From the NCBI GenBank assembly GCA_029977615.1, contig JAPOKO010000011.1, positions 1-39,491 on the forward strand: a stretch of 39,491 nt of DNA. The letters run 5' to 3'. Origin of the DNA: a bacterium (GTDB lineage: Bacteria > Actinomycetota > Acidimicrobiia > Acidimicrobiales > Ilumatobacteraceae). Every line of letters starts with the position of its first letter. Positions within the stretch are counted from its first letter, which is position 1. Of the stretch, positions 1 to 8,986 are shown piece by piece. The position numbers and the translations under genes are program-made. A model generated the notes under the pieces. The model had not been told where the DNA came from. It made no database searches and saw only the letters and a list, made by a program, of their open reading frames with translations.

Positions 1-1025
1 TTGGCGAGCGGCGCGTATCCAGGCGTGACTTTCAACGGGTTTACCCAGATAAGTCGGTGCGACACACGCTGCAGGCGTTTCATCTGTTCGCCCAATAGTT
101 CTGGGTTGCCTCTGTCCCAACCGTCAGACAGCACAATCACAATTGCGCCACGTGCCATTCCACGCACACCCCAGGTGTCGTTGAACTTGCGCAGGCTTTC
201 TCCAAGTCTTGTTCCGCCGCTCCAGTCGGGAACTTGCTCTGCTGCTCGTTTTATTGCCTTATCTGGGTCGCGGCTGCGTAGTTCTTTTGTGAGTCGTGTG
301 AGTCGTGTGCTGAATGCAAAGGCTTCCACTCGTTGTCTGCCGGCAACTGCTGCATGCATGAATCGAAGTAACGCGCGTGCGTATGGTTCCATGCTTCCTG
401 AAATATCGAGCAACACCACAATGCGACGTAAGCGATCGCTCGGTTGCTTCCAATGCAATTGCATGGGCTCGCCGCCATGACTAATTGACGCTCGGACCGT
501 GCGTCGCAAATCGTGACGCGAACCGTTTCGTTTTGCTGTTGTTAAACGAAGTGATCGTCGTGGCGGGCCAGCAAACCGCAGAGCTTGCATGAGGCGTTGT
601 GCTTCTGCAAGTTCCGAATCGTCGTATTGGGCGAAATCTTTTTTACGTAGAGCTTCGGAAGCAGAGAAGCGCAGATGAATTGCTGGGTTTGAGTCGTAGT
701 CACCTACTTGCGGATCAGTTTCAGTCTCATCATCGATAAGGAGCGAGATCTTTCGCGGCGGAAGTTCTTCGGTGACGCCATCGCTTGACCGATGTTCCCA
801 AAACACGGCGAACGCACGATCAAAGAGCTGATGATCTTCTGGCCGGCGCACCAGCGTGCTGCGACCAGCCCAGAACACATCGCTGCGTGATTCAAGCGAC
901 ACCACATTCAGGGCGTTAACAAATGTCAGCACTGAATCGAGAGGCACTTGTAAACCGACTCCACGCAACACTCGCGCGAATGACACTGCCATTTCTTCTG
1001 GCGAAGAGGAAACAGCAGTGGTCAT
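1..1025 (-). CDS. coxE: CoxE-like VWA-domain protein (3' end beyond window)
   Basis: This frame is open from an ATG at 1023-1025 to the left edge, about 341 codons, so the C-terminus is missing. It matches the CoxE family (VWA proteins encoded with aerobic CO-dehydrogenase-type molybdenum hydroxylases). The N-terminal half is a helical region without a motif I recognise. The C-terminal half is a von Willebrand A domain: the metal-ion-dependent adhesion motif DISGSM begins at Asp207 and a second MIDAS aspartate lies in LSDG at Asp301. In Oligotropha, CoxD and CoxE act in assembly of the CuSMo active site of CO dehydrogenase. Here the start is 3 bases after the stop of the MoxR-type ATPase gene, so the two should be cotranslated. 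The precise target enzyme is inferred from proximity to coxLSM at 5372-8955. Confidence 0.85.
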   Translation of the reverse strand, partial: MTTAVSSSPEEMAVSFARVLRGVGLQVPLDSVLTFVNALNVVSLESRSDVFWAGRSTLVRRPEDHQLFDRAFAVFWEHRSSDGVTEELPPRKISLLIDDETETDPQVGDYDSNPAIHLRFSASEALRKKDFAQYDDSELAEAQRLMQALRFAGPPRRSLRLTTAKRNGSRHDLRRTVRASISHGGEPMQLHWKQPSDRLRRIVVLLDISGSMEPYARALLRFMHAAVAGRQRVEAFAFSTRLTRLTKELRSRDPDKAIKRAAEQVPDWSGGTRLGESLRKFNDTWGVRGMARGAIVIVLSDGWDRGNPELLGEQMKRLQRVSHRLIWVNPLKVTPGYAPLA

Positions 1026-1028
1026 GAA

Positions 1029-1952
1029 TTATCCGTGCAACAAACCGCGATCAAACGCCTGAGCAACGATTTGACCGATGCCTTGCTCGCGCACGCGGTC
1101 GTGGTCTTCGCGGTATTTCAACACGGTTCCAAGCGTTGCTGAAACAACCGATTCGTTGAGTTCGCGAGCGCCAAGTTGGGCGAGTGCAGTTGCCCAGTCA
1201 ATGGTTTCAGCAACTCCAGGTGGTTTGTACAAATTGAGTGAGCGCATGTGTTCCACTGCTGCTGCAACTTGCTTGGCAAGTGATTCGGCAATTTGTGGAA
1301 CGCGTAGGCGCACGATTGCCACTTCACGATCAAAACTTGGATGATCGACCCAGTGGTACAAGCAGCGGCGCTTCAATGCATCGTGTACATCCCGCGTGCG
1401 GTTTGACGTAAGAATCACGATTGGTGGAGTAGCGGCCTTAAATGTTCCTAATTCGGGAACGGTTACTTGGAAGTCGGAAAGAATTTCCAGCAAATATGCT
1501 TCAAACTCATCGTCAGCACGATCAATTTCGTCAATCAGTAACACAGCCGGAGTGTCACGCTGATCAATTGCGCGCAGTAATGCGCGTTTAATAAGAAAGC
1601 GCTCGTTATACAACTCGCTCTCAAGTTCGTTTGCCTTCTTGGTGGTTGCTTCGCCGCTGGCTTCCGCTGCCCGAAGGTGCAACAGTTGGCGGGAGTAGTC
1701 CCAGTCATAGACGGCTTGAGCCGCGTCAATTCCTTCGTAACACTGCAAGCGAATGAGTTCGCCGCCAGTCACTGCGGCAATCACTTTGGCAAGCTCGGTT
1801 TTACCAACTCCAGCTTCACCTTCAAGAAGCAATGGTCGCTTCAGGGTGAGCGCCAAGTACACAGCGGTGGTGAGACCATCTTCGGCCAGGTAGTTCTGTT
1901 CGGCGAGGGCCGCTCGAACGTGCTCTACCGAAGTGAATCCTGCTTGCGCCAT
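1029..1952 (-). CDS. coxD: MoxR/CoxD-type AAA+ ATPase
   Basis: A 307-residue AAA+ ATPase of the MoxR/CoxD class. Walker A is GEAGVGKT (residues 45-52), Walker B is LLIDEIDR (138-145), sensor 1 lies in TSNRTRD (182-188), and an arginine pair follows in LKRRC. MoxR ATPases work as chaperones with VWA partners to insert or activate metal cofactors, and CoxD does this for CO dehydrogenase. The next gene downstream is exactly such a VWA protein, which makes the assignment firm at family level. It starts 24 bases after the FAD oxidoreductase stop, so the three minus-strand genes look like one transcription unit. Whether it serves the nearby coxLSM enzyme is inference from distance. Confidence 0.88.
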   Translation of the reverse strand: MAQAGFTSVEHVRAALAEQNYLAEDGLTTAVYLALTLKRPLLLEGEAGVGKTELAKVIAAVTGGELIRLQCYEGIDAAQAVYDWDYSRQLLHLRAAEASGEATTKKANELESELYNERFLIKRALLRAIDQRDTPAVLLIDEIDRADDEFEAYLLEILSDFQVTVPELGTFKAATPPIVILTSNRTRDVHDALKRRCLYHWVDHPSFDREVAIVRLRVPQIAESLAKQVAAAVEHMRSLNLYKPPGVAETIDWATALAQLGARELNESVVSATLGTVLKYREDHDRVREQGIGQIVAQAFDRGLLHG

Positions 1953-1976
1953 GCGTTCAGGCTAGGGGCAAAGGGA

Positions 1977-3398
1977 TTATGAATCGAAGCCAAGGCCCAA
2001 TCGATCGAGGCTGCGGAGCCAGAGATTTCGCTTTCCTGTCTTGTCTTCACGGTTCAGCGCCCAACGAGTGGTCTGAATGCCAATGAATCGGAATGGTTCA
2101 GGAGGAAATGGCAAAGGTTTGCTACGCACGAACTGTGTTTGCGTTGCTGGAGTTTTGCGACCATCAATCATGTCGAGCATGACTTCGGCACCGAATCGAG
2201 AACTGGCAACGCCTAAGCCGGTGTATCCAATTGCATAGGCAACACGGTCGCGCATGGCTTGGCCCCAAAACACGCTGTAGCGGCTGCATGTGTCGATGGC
2301 TCCGCCCCATGCATGGGAGAAGCGAACGCCTTCAAGTTGAGGAAAGGTTTCAAAGAAGTGTTGTGAAAGCTTTGCCCACGTTTCAGGACGCGATTCAAGT
2401 TCGGCGTTCACCTTTCCGCCAAAGAAATACACCGCGTCGTACCCACCCCACAAAATTCTGTTATCAGCAGTGAGTCGGTAGTAATGGAATTGATTCGAAA
2501 TGTCGGAGAGACCTTGACGATTCTTCCAACCAATGCTTTCTAACTGTTGCGGAGTGAGCGGCTCTGTGGTGAGGCAGTAGTCGTATACGGGCGCGATGTA
2601 GTTATGCATTCGGCGAAGTAGTGGCTTAAATGCGTTTGTCGCTAGCGCTACGCGTTTTGCGTGCACTTTGGATAGCGGTGTTTCCACAACAATTCCGCCT
2701 GGCGAGTAGTCAAGACCTACTGCTTTGGTGTCTTCGTAAATGCGCACGCCAAGTTGTTCGGCAGCACGTTTCAGACCCCATGCCAGTCGAGCAGGGTCAA
2801 CAAGTGCTGCTGTGTCTTTGCACCACATTCCGCCAGTGAAAATTGGTGACGCAACCTCTTTGCGTAGCGCAACCTCATCTAGCCACTCCACTTTGTGACC
2901 GATCTCGCGCAACTGGTCGTAGTCATCTTTTAGTTCGTCTAAATACGTTGCTGAATGTCGTGTGCTTGCAATTTCAATTACGCCATTTCGCTCAAAATCG
3001 CAGTCAATGTTGTAGCGCTTAATTGCTGCTTCAATTTCGTTAAGGTTCTCAAGTCCTAAGTCTTCAAGCAAGCCAACTTCGTCAGGGAAGCGTTGCTGCG
3101 CATTGGCAATGCCATGCGTGAGGCTGGAGTCCATGAATCCGCCGTTGCGACCACTTGCTGCAGATCCAATTTCGTGAGCTTCAATCAGCACTACGTCTCG
3201 GTCAGGGTTGCGCTCCTTGGCCAAGATTGCAGTCCACAAGCCGGTGTAGCCGCCTCCGACGATGCACAGGTCGCACGTTTCAGCGTGCACCAGCATCGGG
3301 TTCGACTCTGGTTCGTCTGCATCGTCAAACCAATACGGAAACGAATCGGCGTCCGCAATCGCGTCAAGAAAACGCTCGTCTTGTTGATACCCACCCAT
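1977..3398 (-). CDS. FAD-dependent amine/amino-acid oxidase (DAO family, PuuB-like)
   Basis: A 473-residue flavoprotein of the DAO superfamily. The dinucleotide-binding motif VGGGYTG (about 47-53) is followed by the ribose-binding Glu73 in VLIEA, and the SGRNGGF motif (82-88) is typical of gamma-glutamylputrescine oxidoreductase-like and related amine oxidases. An AIGYTGLG motif near the C-terminus is the usual second FAD contact. The reading frame extends 24 codons further upstream, but I chose the ATG at 3396-3398 because an AGGTGGTGAG ribosome-binding sequence lies just before it. The substrate cannot be told from sequence; oxidative deamination of a polyamine or secondary amine is the family expectation. 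It heads the coxD-coxE group and is divergent from the SDR gene, with only 58 bases between them. Confidence 0.8.
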   Translation of the reverse strand: MGGYQQDERFLDAIADADSFPYWFDDADEPESNPMLVHAETCDLCIVGGGYTGLWTAILAKERNPDRDVVLIEAHEIGSAASGRNGGFMDSSLTHGIANAQQRFPDEVGLLEDLGLENLNEIEAAIKRYNIDCDFERNGVIEIASTRHSATYLDELKDDYDQLREIGHKVEWLDEVALRKEVASPIFTGGMWCKDTAALVDPARLAWGLKRAAEQLGVRIYEDTKAVGLDYSPGGIVVETPLSKVHAKRVALATNAFKPLLRRMHNYIAPVYDYCLTTEPLTPQQLESIGWKNRQGLSDISNQFHYYRLTADNRILWGGYDAVYFFGGKVNAELESRPETWAKLSQHFFETFPQLEGVRFSHAWGGAIDTCSRYSVFWGQAMRDRVAYAIGYTGLGVASSRFGAEVMLDMIDGRKTPATQTQFVRSKPLPFPPEPFRFIGIQTTRWALNREDKTGKRNLWLRSLDRLGLGFDS

Positions 3399-3456
3399 GG
3401 GTTTCTCACCACCTAACAAGGTCAAGAGTAGCAGTGTGGCAAGTATTGTTTCCCGC

Positions 3457-4200
3457 ATGGATCTTGGCATTTCGCAACGTACGGCAGTAGTAGCGGCGGC
3501 TTCGGCAGGGCTGGGTTTTGCCAGTGCTCAAGCACTTGCAAACGAAGGAGTGCGCGTCGTTATTTGCAGTCGCGATGCAGACCGCGTTGCCGATGCGGCG
3601 AAGAAAATCGGTAATGGATGTGTGGGGATTGTTGGCGATGTTTCCACTTCGGAAGGCGCACTTGCGTTTATACGCGAAGCGAAATCAATTCTTGGTGATA
3701 TTGACATCGTTGTTGCTAATGGTGGTGGACCACCTGCGGGAAATTTTGCATCAACTGACCTTAATTTGTACCCAGCAGCAATTGAACGAAGCATGTTGGC
3801 AACTGTTGCCATGTGCAAGGAAGTCATTCCACGCATGCAAGAACGTGGTTGGGGTCGCATCGTGGCAATTACTAGTACCGCAGTTCGTCAGCCGTTTGCA
3901 AATCTCATTTTGTCCAGCACAGCGCGCGCAGGACTAACGGCATTTTTGAAAACTGTTGCCACTGAAGTTGCTTCAAACGGCATCACCGTAAATACGGTTC
4001 AGCCGGGTACGCATGCCACCGATCGCATTAAGCAGTTGTACGGGTCAATGGAAGGCGCGGCAGAAGGAATACCTGCTGGCGTTGTTGGAGATCCGAAAGA
4101 TTTCGGAAGCGTTGTTGCGTTTCTGTGCAGTGAGCAAGCCAAATTTGTCACCGGCACTCACTTGCAAGTTGATGGTGGCTCGTACCCGGGGTTGATCTAG
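3457..4200 (+). CDS. Atypical short-chain dehydrogenase/reductase (FabG-like fold)
   Basis: A 247-residue Rossmann-fold SDR resembling the BKR-like atypical subgroup. The glycine-rich nucleotide motif is degenerate (AASAGLG, 14-20) and the NAG motif is changed to NGGG (88-91). Ser140 of the catalytic triad is present, but where YxxxK is expected the protein has SxxxR (Ser153, Arg157), so the classical catalytic Tyr and Lys are absent. Length and C-terminus (PGTHATDR, then VTGTHLQVDGG) are normal for the fold. The frame opens at 3397, but that would overlap the divergent gene's start; the ATG at 3457 places the Rossmann strand normally. The Dabb gene follows with a one-base overlap. The function is unknown, and it may be a non-classical reductase or a non-enzymatic member. 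Confidence 0.82.
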   Translation: MDLGISQRTAVVAAASAGLGFASAQALANEGVRVVICSRDADRVADAAKKIGNGCVGIVGDVSTSEGALAFIREAKSILGDIDIVVANGGGPPAGNFASTDLNLYPAAIERSMLATVAMCKEVIPRMQERGWGRIVAITSTAVRQPFANLILSSTARAGLTAFLKTVATEVASNGITVNTVQPGTHATDRIKQLYGSMEGAAEGIPAGVVGDPKDFGSVVAFLCSEQAKFVTGTHLQVDGGSYPGLI

Positions 4201-4496
4201 TGCTTCAACATGTTGTTGCGCTGACATGGAACGAATCAGTTCCAGAAAACTATGCAGAGGTAGTGAACAAGGCTCTGCTCGACATGGCAAAAACTATTCC
4301 TTCGGTGCGGAGCTATCGCTGTGGAGCCGATTTGGGAGTGAGCTCGCATTCAAATGCCGATTACCTCATTGTTGCCGAGTTTGATGATGTGGCGGGTTGG
4401 CAGGAGTATGACCAAAACGCTCTACACAATGAAGTTCGAACGAAGTATTTTGCGCCTTACGTTGCCTCACGCGCTGCCGCGCAAATCACTTTCTAG
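4200..4496 (+). CDS. Dabb (stress-responsive A/B barrel) domain protein
   Basis: A 98-residue single-domain protein. The opening LQHVVALTW matches the HVV start of dimeric alpha/beta-barrel (Dabb, stress-responsive A/B barrel) proteins, and the end has the usual hydrophobic-rich pattern (YLIVAEFDDVAGWQEY, then HNEVRTKYFAPYV). Members form dimers; some bind small aromatic or phenolic ligands, but there is no general reaction. The start is a GTG whose first base is the last base of the SDR stop, so the two genes are translationally coupled. The 3' end overlaps the convergent PAP2 gene by 11 bases. The ligand is unknown, and the link to the SDR suggests a shared small-molecule substrate, which is inference. 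Confidence 0.75.
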   Translation: MLQHVVALTWNESVPENYAEVVNKALLDMAKTIPSVRSYRCGADLGVSSHSNADYLIVAEFDDVAGWQEYDQNALHNEVRTKYFAPYVASRAAAQITF

Positions 4497-5391
4497 CTTT
4501 GTATACGTGTTTGTCTTCCCAACGGGTTGACAACACACAGGCGATCCACACATATGCAAAACCAACGATGATGTCGGCAACGTAGTGTTCGCCGAAGTAC
4601 ACCAAACAGAAGGCCATTGCCGCGGGTAGAACGAGCGCAATTGGCTTCATCCAGATGCGCATCTTGCTCCAGAAAAACACGACGACTAGCAATGCACATG
4701 CGGCATGGAGTGATGGCATTGCTGCGACAGGATTTGAAATTGCAGCACCACGTTCGAACACCTTTGAAACGGTATGCAGGCCCATATGGCTCCAACCGCG
4801 CGCGGTAATGCGCTTAATTGGGCCAATGAGACCTTCTTTGGAGATCATCCACGGGGGAGCAACGGGAAGCACGACATAGGTTGCAACTGCCAGGAAGAAC
4901 AAGATGCTGAGTCTGCGCACGTATCGCACCCATTGTTCGCGACTCACCCACCACAGCAGCACAGCAGTGCCCATAGGCAGGATGAAGTGCGTCATGTACG
5001 TGACCGCAAGCGGGTATTCATACCAAGCAAGCTGTGCGGAAATGTTGAGACGCTCCTGCAACCACACGCTTGGGTCAGCACCAAAAAATATGATGCGATC
5101 AATATTGCGAACCAGAGTTTTTTGAACAGGCACTCCGAACTGGTCGGCAAGTCCACGGCTGTATTCGTATGCAAACAACATTGCTGCAAAAACCGACCAG
5201 TCACGCAACATATTGCGCTGTGCGCGAAGCGGTTTGCCTACATTGGCAAAGACAAATGCACCAAGAATCCAGAGCGTGACTGCAATGCGGTCAACGGGTA
5301 CGCCAAAGTGTTGCGCAGACCACAAAAAAATGGCCACATACAGGCCAATTGAAATCTGTCGAGTGCGAGAGTTACTTAGTTGATTCTTCAA
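4486..5391 (-). CDS. PAP2 / inositolphosphotransferase-type membrane protein
   Basis: A 301-residue integral membrane protein with about six or seven hydrophobic segments. It carries the PAP2-superfamily motifs PSLH (in AMPSLHAACALL) and the final GEHYVADIIVG, where His and Asp form the active site. The PSLH form and the spacing fit the PAP2_3/Aur1-like group, which transfers or hydrolyses phospholipid head groups at the outer membrane face. The frame begins at a TTG (5389-5391) that overlaps the coxM stop by 20 bases; I see no strong Shine-Dalgarno, so a later start is possible. It follows coxM in the same direction and may be cotranscribed, although no functional link to the hydroxylase is obvious. 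Confidence 0.78.
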   Translation of the reverse strand: MKNQLSNSRTRQISIGLYVAIFLWSAQHFGVPVDRIAVTLWILGAFVFANVGKPLRAQRNMLRDWSVFAAMLFAYEYSRGLADQFGVPVQKTLVRNIDRIIFFGADPSVWLQERLNISAQLAWYEYPLAVTYMTHFILPMGTAVLLWWVSREQWVRYVRRLSILFFLAVATYVVLPVAPPWMISKEGLIGPIKRITARGWSHMGLHTVSKVFERGAAISNPVAAMPSLHAACALLVVVFFWSKMRIWMKPIALVLPAAMAFCLVYFGEHYVADIIVGFAYVWIACVLSTRWEDKHVYKARK

Positions 5392-6193
5392 GTGCTCGCC
5401 GTACCAGCACCTTGGCTAGGTGCGTGCGGTATTCGCTCGAAGCGTTTAAATCGCTCTGGGGTTCTGCCTCGGCTGCTGCAAGCTCTGCTGCTTCAGCAAT
5501 TGAAGCGCCGCTTGCAAGCGCTGCGCTGACGCTGGTTGCAAGAATTGGAGTTGATCCCATGTTGACGAGTGCAACGCCAGAGTCTTTGCCATTACGCCAA
5601 GCTGCTACTCCAACAATTGCCCAGTCCTGTGCACGGCGATTGAACTTCTGGAAACTCCATCCGCCCAAGGTCTTTGGAACTCGAATTTCAACGAGCATTT
5701 CATCTGGTGCAAGAGCACTTTCAAGAAATCCTTTATAGAAATCTTTCGCAGCAATTTCACGCTGACCGTTTGGTCCTTGAACTACATATGTTGCACCAAG
5801 AGCAAGCGTGGTGGCTGGTAGGTCGCTGGCCGAGTCGGCGTGGGCGAGTGAGCCACCGATTGTGCCGCGATGACGAACCTGGGCGTCACCAACATGGCTT
5901 GCAGCGTGTGCGAGCAGCGGCACATGTTGCTTCACGATGTCGGACTTTTCAACATCCATGTGGCGCGTAAGTGCACCAATGGAAATGTGGTTGCCGGCAT
6001 CTTTGATGTAGGACAGGTCAGTGATGCGACCGATATCGATCAACATGCTCGGCTGAGCCAAACGAAGTTTCATCAATGGAATAAGGCTGTGTCCGCCGGC
6101 TAATAGCTTTGCTTCATCGCCGTATTCACCAATGAGGGAAATGGCTTCTGCCGCCGATGATGCTCGCTTCAGATCAAACTGTGCAGGAATCAT
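5372..6193 (-). CDS. coxM: Molybdenum hydroxylase FAD-binding subunit (CoxM type)
   Basis: A 273-residue medium subunit of a CO-dehydrogenase/xanthine-dehydrogenase family enzyme. FAD-binding motifs are AGGHSLIPLMKLR (32-44) and TIGGSLAHAD (111-120), and the C-terminal CODH_C domain follows (from about residue 170). The subunit takes electrons from the 2Fe-2S centres of the small subunit and passes them to a quinone or other acceptor at the cytoplasmic membrane. It begins 9 bases after coxS, giving the order L-S-M, unlike the M-S-L order of form I CO dehydrogenase operons. The length is normal. The family assignment is firm; the physiological substrate is not known. Confidence 0.93.
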   Translation of the reverse strand: MIPAQFDLKRASSAAEAISLIGEYGDEAKLLAGGHSLIPLMKLRLAQPSMLIDIGRITDLSYIKDAGNHISIGALTRHMDVEKSDIVKQHVPLLAHAASHVGDAQVRHRGTIGGSLAHADSASDLPATTLALGATYVVQGPNGQREIAAKDFYKGFLESALAPDEMLVEIRVPKTLGGWSFQKFNRRAQDWAIVGVAAWRNGKDSGVALVNMGSTPILATSVSAALASGASIAEAAELAAAEAEPQSDLNASSEYRTHLAKVLVRRALEESTK

Positions 6194-6202
6194 GATCGGC
6201 CC

Positions 6203-6658
6203 TTACTTCTTTGCCGCTGCAAGAACGGATTGAACGATGTTGTGGTATCCCGTGCAACGACACAGGTTTCCTTCGAGACCAATCCGAATTTCGTCTTCGG
6301 TTGGGTTGGTGTTCTCATTGAGCAAACTCACGGCTGCCATCACCATTCCAGGTGTGCAGAAACCGCATTGCAGCCCATGATTTTCCATGAATGCTTGCTG
6401 CATCGGGTGCATCACACCGTCTTTACTCATGCCTTCAATGGTGGTTACTGCACAACCATCAGCCTGTGCGGCCAACATTGTGCAACTCTTTACTGCTTCT
6501 CCGTTGAGGTGAACGGTGCATGCGCCACAGCTTGAGGTATCGCAGCCAACGTTTGTGCCAGTGAGCTGCAGTGTTTCGCGAATGTAGTGGACCAAAAGCG
6601 TGCGAGGTTCAACGTCATGTTCGGTCGCTTTTCCGTTGACAGTAATGCTGACCTTCAT
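6203..6658 (-). CDS. coxS: Molybdenum hydroxylase 2Fe-2S subunit (CoxS type)
   Basis: A 151-residue small subunit with all eight cluster cysteines. The N-terminal plant-ferredoxin-like domain uses Cys39, Cys44, Cys47 and Cys59, and the C-terminal helical domain uses Cys98, Cys101, Cys133 and Cys135 (GFCTPG and CRCTGY motifs). It carries electrons from the molybdopterin site in the large subunit to FAD in the medium subunit. Its ATG overlaps the coxL stop by one base, so the subunits are made in a coupled fashion. The protein is intact and of standard length. Confidence 0.95.
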   Translation of the reverse strand: MKVSITVNGKATEHDVEPRTLLVHYIRETLQLTGTNVGCDTSSCGACTVHLNGEAVKSCTMLAAQADGCAVTTIEGMSKDGVMHPMQQAFMENHGLQCGFCTPGMVMAAVSLLNENTNPTEDEIRIGLEGNLCRCTGYHNIVQSVLAAAKK

Positions 6659-8955
6659 CAGTTTCCCTTCACTTTCTGCTTTTGAATTTCAGACCACACA
6701 CGTTCTGCGGTGGTTGGCATGTCGATATGTCGAACTCCAAGATGGGCGAGTGCATCAATCACCGCAGATTGCACTGCAGGGGTTGAGCCAATCGTTCCTG
6801 ATTCACCGATGCCCTTTGCACCGAGTGCGTTACGCGGCGTAGGAGTTTCCATGTGAATGACTTCAAAACTCGGCAATTCTGCAGCAGAGATGAATGCGTA
6901 GTCAGCAAAGTTTGACGTAATTGGGTTGCCGTCACCGTCGTAGCGCACTTCTTCTAGAAGTGCTTGTGCTGCGCCTTGGGCAATTCCGCCGTGAATCTGT
7001 CCTTCAAGTAGCAGCGGGTTCAATACTTTGCCGGCATCGTCGCATGCCACATGTCGAAGCATTTTTACTTGACCCGTTTCGGTGTCTACCTCTACGACTG
7101 AGACGTGTGCACCAAATGGGAATGTTGCGCCTTGTGAGACATAGTCAGTTTCCTGAATGAGTCCGCCGTCGCTTGCCAACGCAATGGACAAATCTGCCCA
7201 CGACTTTGCAACTGCTGGCGTACCCGTCACGTGAAATGAAGCGGACTCTTTGTCGAACACCACGTCTTCTTCGTTGGCTTCAAGTAAACGAGCCGCATGT
7301 TTGCGAGCTTGCTCAACGAGTTCTCCTGCAGCAACGTGTACTGCAACGCCTCCTTGCTGCAACGAGCGCGAACCCATGGTTCCGCCACCCTTTGGTACGA
7401 GGTCGGTATCGCCCCACACCACATCGATCTTGTCCATAGGAATTCCGGTTTGATCGGACGCGATCATGGCCCACGAAGTGACGTGGCCTTGTCCGTGAGG
7501 AGAGGTTCCGGTGAACACCACTGCACGGCCATCCTGTGTGATTTCGATCTTTGCGGATTCACCAGAGCTGTTTCCCGCAGTGATTTCTACATACACGCTG
7601 ACGCCAATGCCGAGCTGCTTCACGCTGCCACTAGCACGACGTGCTGCTTGTTCTGCGCGAAGCTTGGTGTAGTCGGCAGCGGCAAGAACGCGATTCAGTG
7701 ATTCCTCGTAATCACCAACGTCATATGTTTGACCAATTGTTGTTGAATGCGGTTCAAGGAACTTCGGAATGAGGTTGACGCGACGTACTTCTGCGGCATC
7801 TTTTCCAATTTCTGCAGCGAACATGTCCATCGCTCGTTCAATTGCAGCGGTTGCCTCTGGTCGGCCGGCTCCACGATATGCAACCACCGGCGTGGTGTTG
7901 GTGGCAACCGAGGTAGTGCGAACTTCAATCTTTGGAATGTCGTATACACCTGATGCCATTGGGCGAGTCATGAATGGGGCAAGAATTGCTCCAATATCAA
8001 CCCATGCGCCGGAGTCTTGCAACACGTGCATTTGGTAAGCCGTTACTTTTCCTGCTTTGGTTCCACCAATAGTCACGTATTGAATTTGCGCACGACCATG
8101 GCCAAGTGCGGTCATCGATTCGCTGCGGGTTTCAAGCCAGCGAACTGGTTTGCCTGCCTTCTTTGCAACTGCACCAAGAACTAGTTCCTCTGGGTAAGCG
8201 GCGATTTTTGCTCCGAATCCGCCGCCAACATCTGGAGTGATGACGCGGATTTTTTCGGCATCGAGTCCGTTGGCTGTTTGGATGGTGTCACGCGCGCCTT
8301 GTGCGTGTTGCGTGGACATCCATTGAGTAAGTCGTCCATCGTTGTCCCATGCTGCGGCAGATGCACGAACTTCTAGTGGACATGGTGCAACTCGCTGGTT
8401 GACAAAACGACCCTTCACCACAACTTCACAGTCTGCAAACATTTCGTCACCTGTGTTGTCGGGCATGCCAATTGCGGTGCTGTCAAACACCACGTTGCTG
8501 CCGCACTCTTCAAAAATATGGGTGGTGCTGGTCATCGCTTGTTCAATGTCAATCAAAACTTCGAGAGTGTCGTAATCGACGATTACCTTCTCGGCTGCAT
8601 CCTCGCCTTGGTTGGCAAATTCGGTAAGCACTACTGCAATTGGTTCGCCTACGTAGCGAACTTTTCCACTCGCAAGCAATGTGCGTTTTGCCATTGGATT
8701 GAATGTTGCCGCTACTGGTTCAAGGCCCAAGTCTGCAGCGGTGTAAATAGCAACAACCCCAGGCGACTCAAGCGCATCAGATACATCAATACTTGTGATG
8801 TTGGCATGAGCAACCGTGGAACGAACAAATGTTGCATGAAGTGCGCCAACAAGAAGTGGTTCGCTGTTGAGATCGTCTACGTACACACCGCCCGTGGTGA
8901 GAAACTTCGGGTCCTCTTTGCGGAGCACGCGGTTACCAAGAATGCTTCCAGCCAC
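6658..8955 (-). CDS. coxL: Molybdenum hydroxylase large subunit, form II CoxL-like
   Basis: A 765-residue Mo-binding subunit of the xanthine dehydrogenase family. The active-site loop reads AYRGAGR (about 359-365), the signature of form II (CODH-like) large subunits; form I CO dehydrogenase has AYXCSFR with the Cu-binding Cys. GGGFGAK (244-250) is a cofactor-contact motif, and [10 protein letters not shown] near the C-terminus carries the catalytic Glu. I chose the GTG at 8953-8955, since AGGAG lies five bases before it; the frame runs 30 codons further but into the upstream ftsB-like gene. The substrate is unclear: form II enzymes are not proven CO oxidisers and may hydroxylate an N-heterocycle or aldehyde. 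Molybdopterin cytosine dinucleotide is expected from the family. Confidence 0.92.
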   Translation of the reverse strand: MAGSILGNRVLRKEDPKFLTTGGVYVDDLNSEPLLVGALHATFVRSTVAHANITSIDVSDALESPGVVAIYTAADLGLEPVAATFNPMAKRTLLASGKVRYVGEPIAVVLTEFANQGEDAAEKVIVDYDTLEVLIDIEQAMTSTTHIFEECGSNVVFDSTAIGMPDNTGDEMFADCEVVVKGRFVNQRVAPCPLEVRASAAAWDNDGRLTQWMSTQHAQGARDTIQTANGLDAEKIRVITPDVGGGFGAKIAAYPEELVLGAVAKKAGKPVRWLETRSESMTALGHGRAQIQYVTIGGTKAGKVTAYQMHVLQDSGAWVDIGAILAPFMTRPMASGVYDIPKIEVRTTSVATNTTPVVAYRGAGRPEATAAIERAMDMFAAEIGKDAAEVRRVNLIPKFLEPHSTTIGQTYDVGDYEESLNRVLAAADYTKLRAEQAARRASGSVKQLGIGVSVYVEITAGNSSGESAKIEITQDGRAVVFTGTSPHGQGHVTSWAMIASDQTGIPMDKIDVVWGDTDLVPKGGGTMGSRSLQQGGVAVHVAAGELVEQARKHAARLLEANEEDVVFDKESASFHVTGTPAVAKSWADLSIALASDGGLIQETDYVSQGATFPFGAHVSVVEVDTETGQVKMLRHVACDDAGKVLNPLLLEGQIHGGIAQGAAQALLEEVRYDGDGNPITSNFADYAFISAAELPSFEVIHMETPTPRNALGAKGIGESGTIGSTPAVQSAVIDALAHLGVRHIDMPTTAERVWSEIQKQKVKGN

Positions 8956-8986
8956 AAATTCTCCTATCGCTCTGCCTGACGACAGG

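Noticed and set aside
1..480. Plus-strand frame of 159 codons at the left edge
   Set aside because: The minus strand here encodes a VWA domain with intact MIDAS motifs, so the plus frame is a shadow.
5372..8955. Form I carbon monoxide dehydrogenase
   Set aside because: The active-site loop reads AYRGAGR, not AYXCSFR, so the Cu-binding cysteine is missing; only form II is supported.
8956..8986. CCTG/CAGG mini-hairpin between ftsB and coxL as a terminator
   Set aside because: A 4-bp stem without a T-run is too weak to support.
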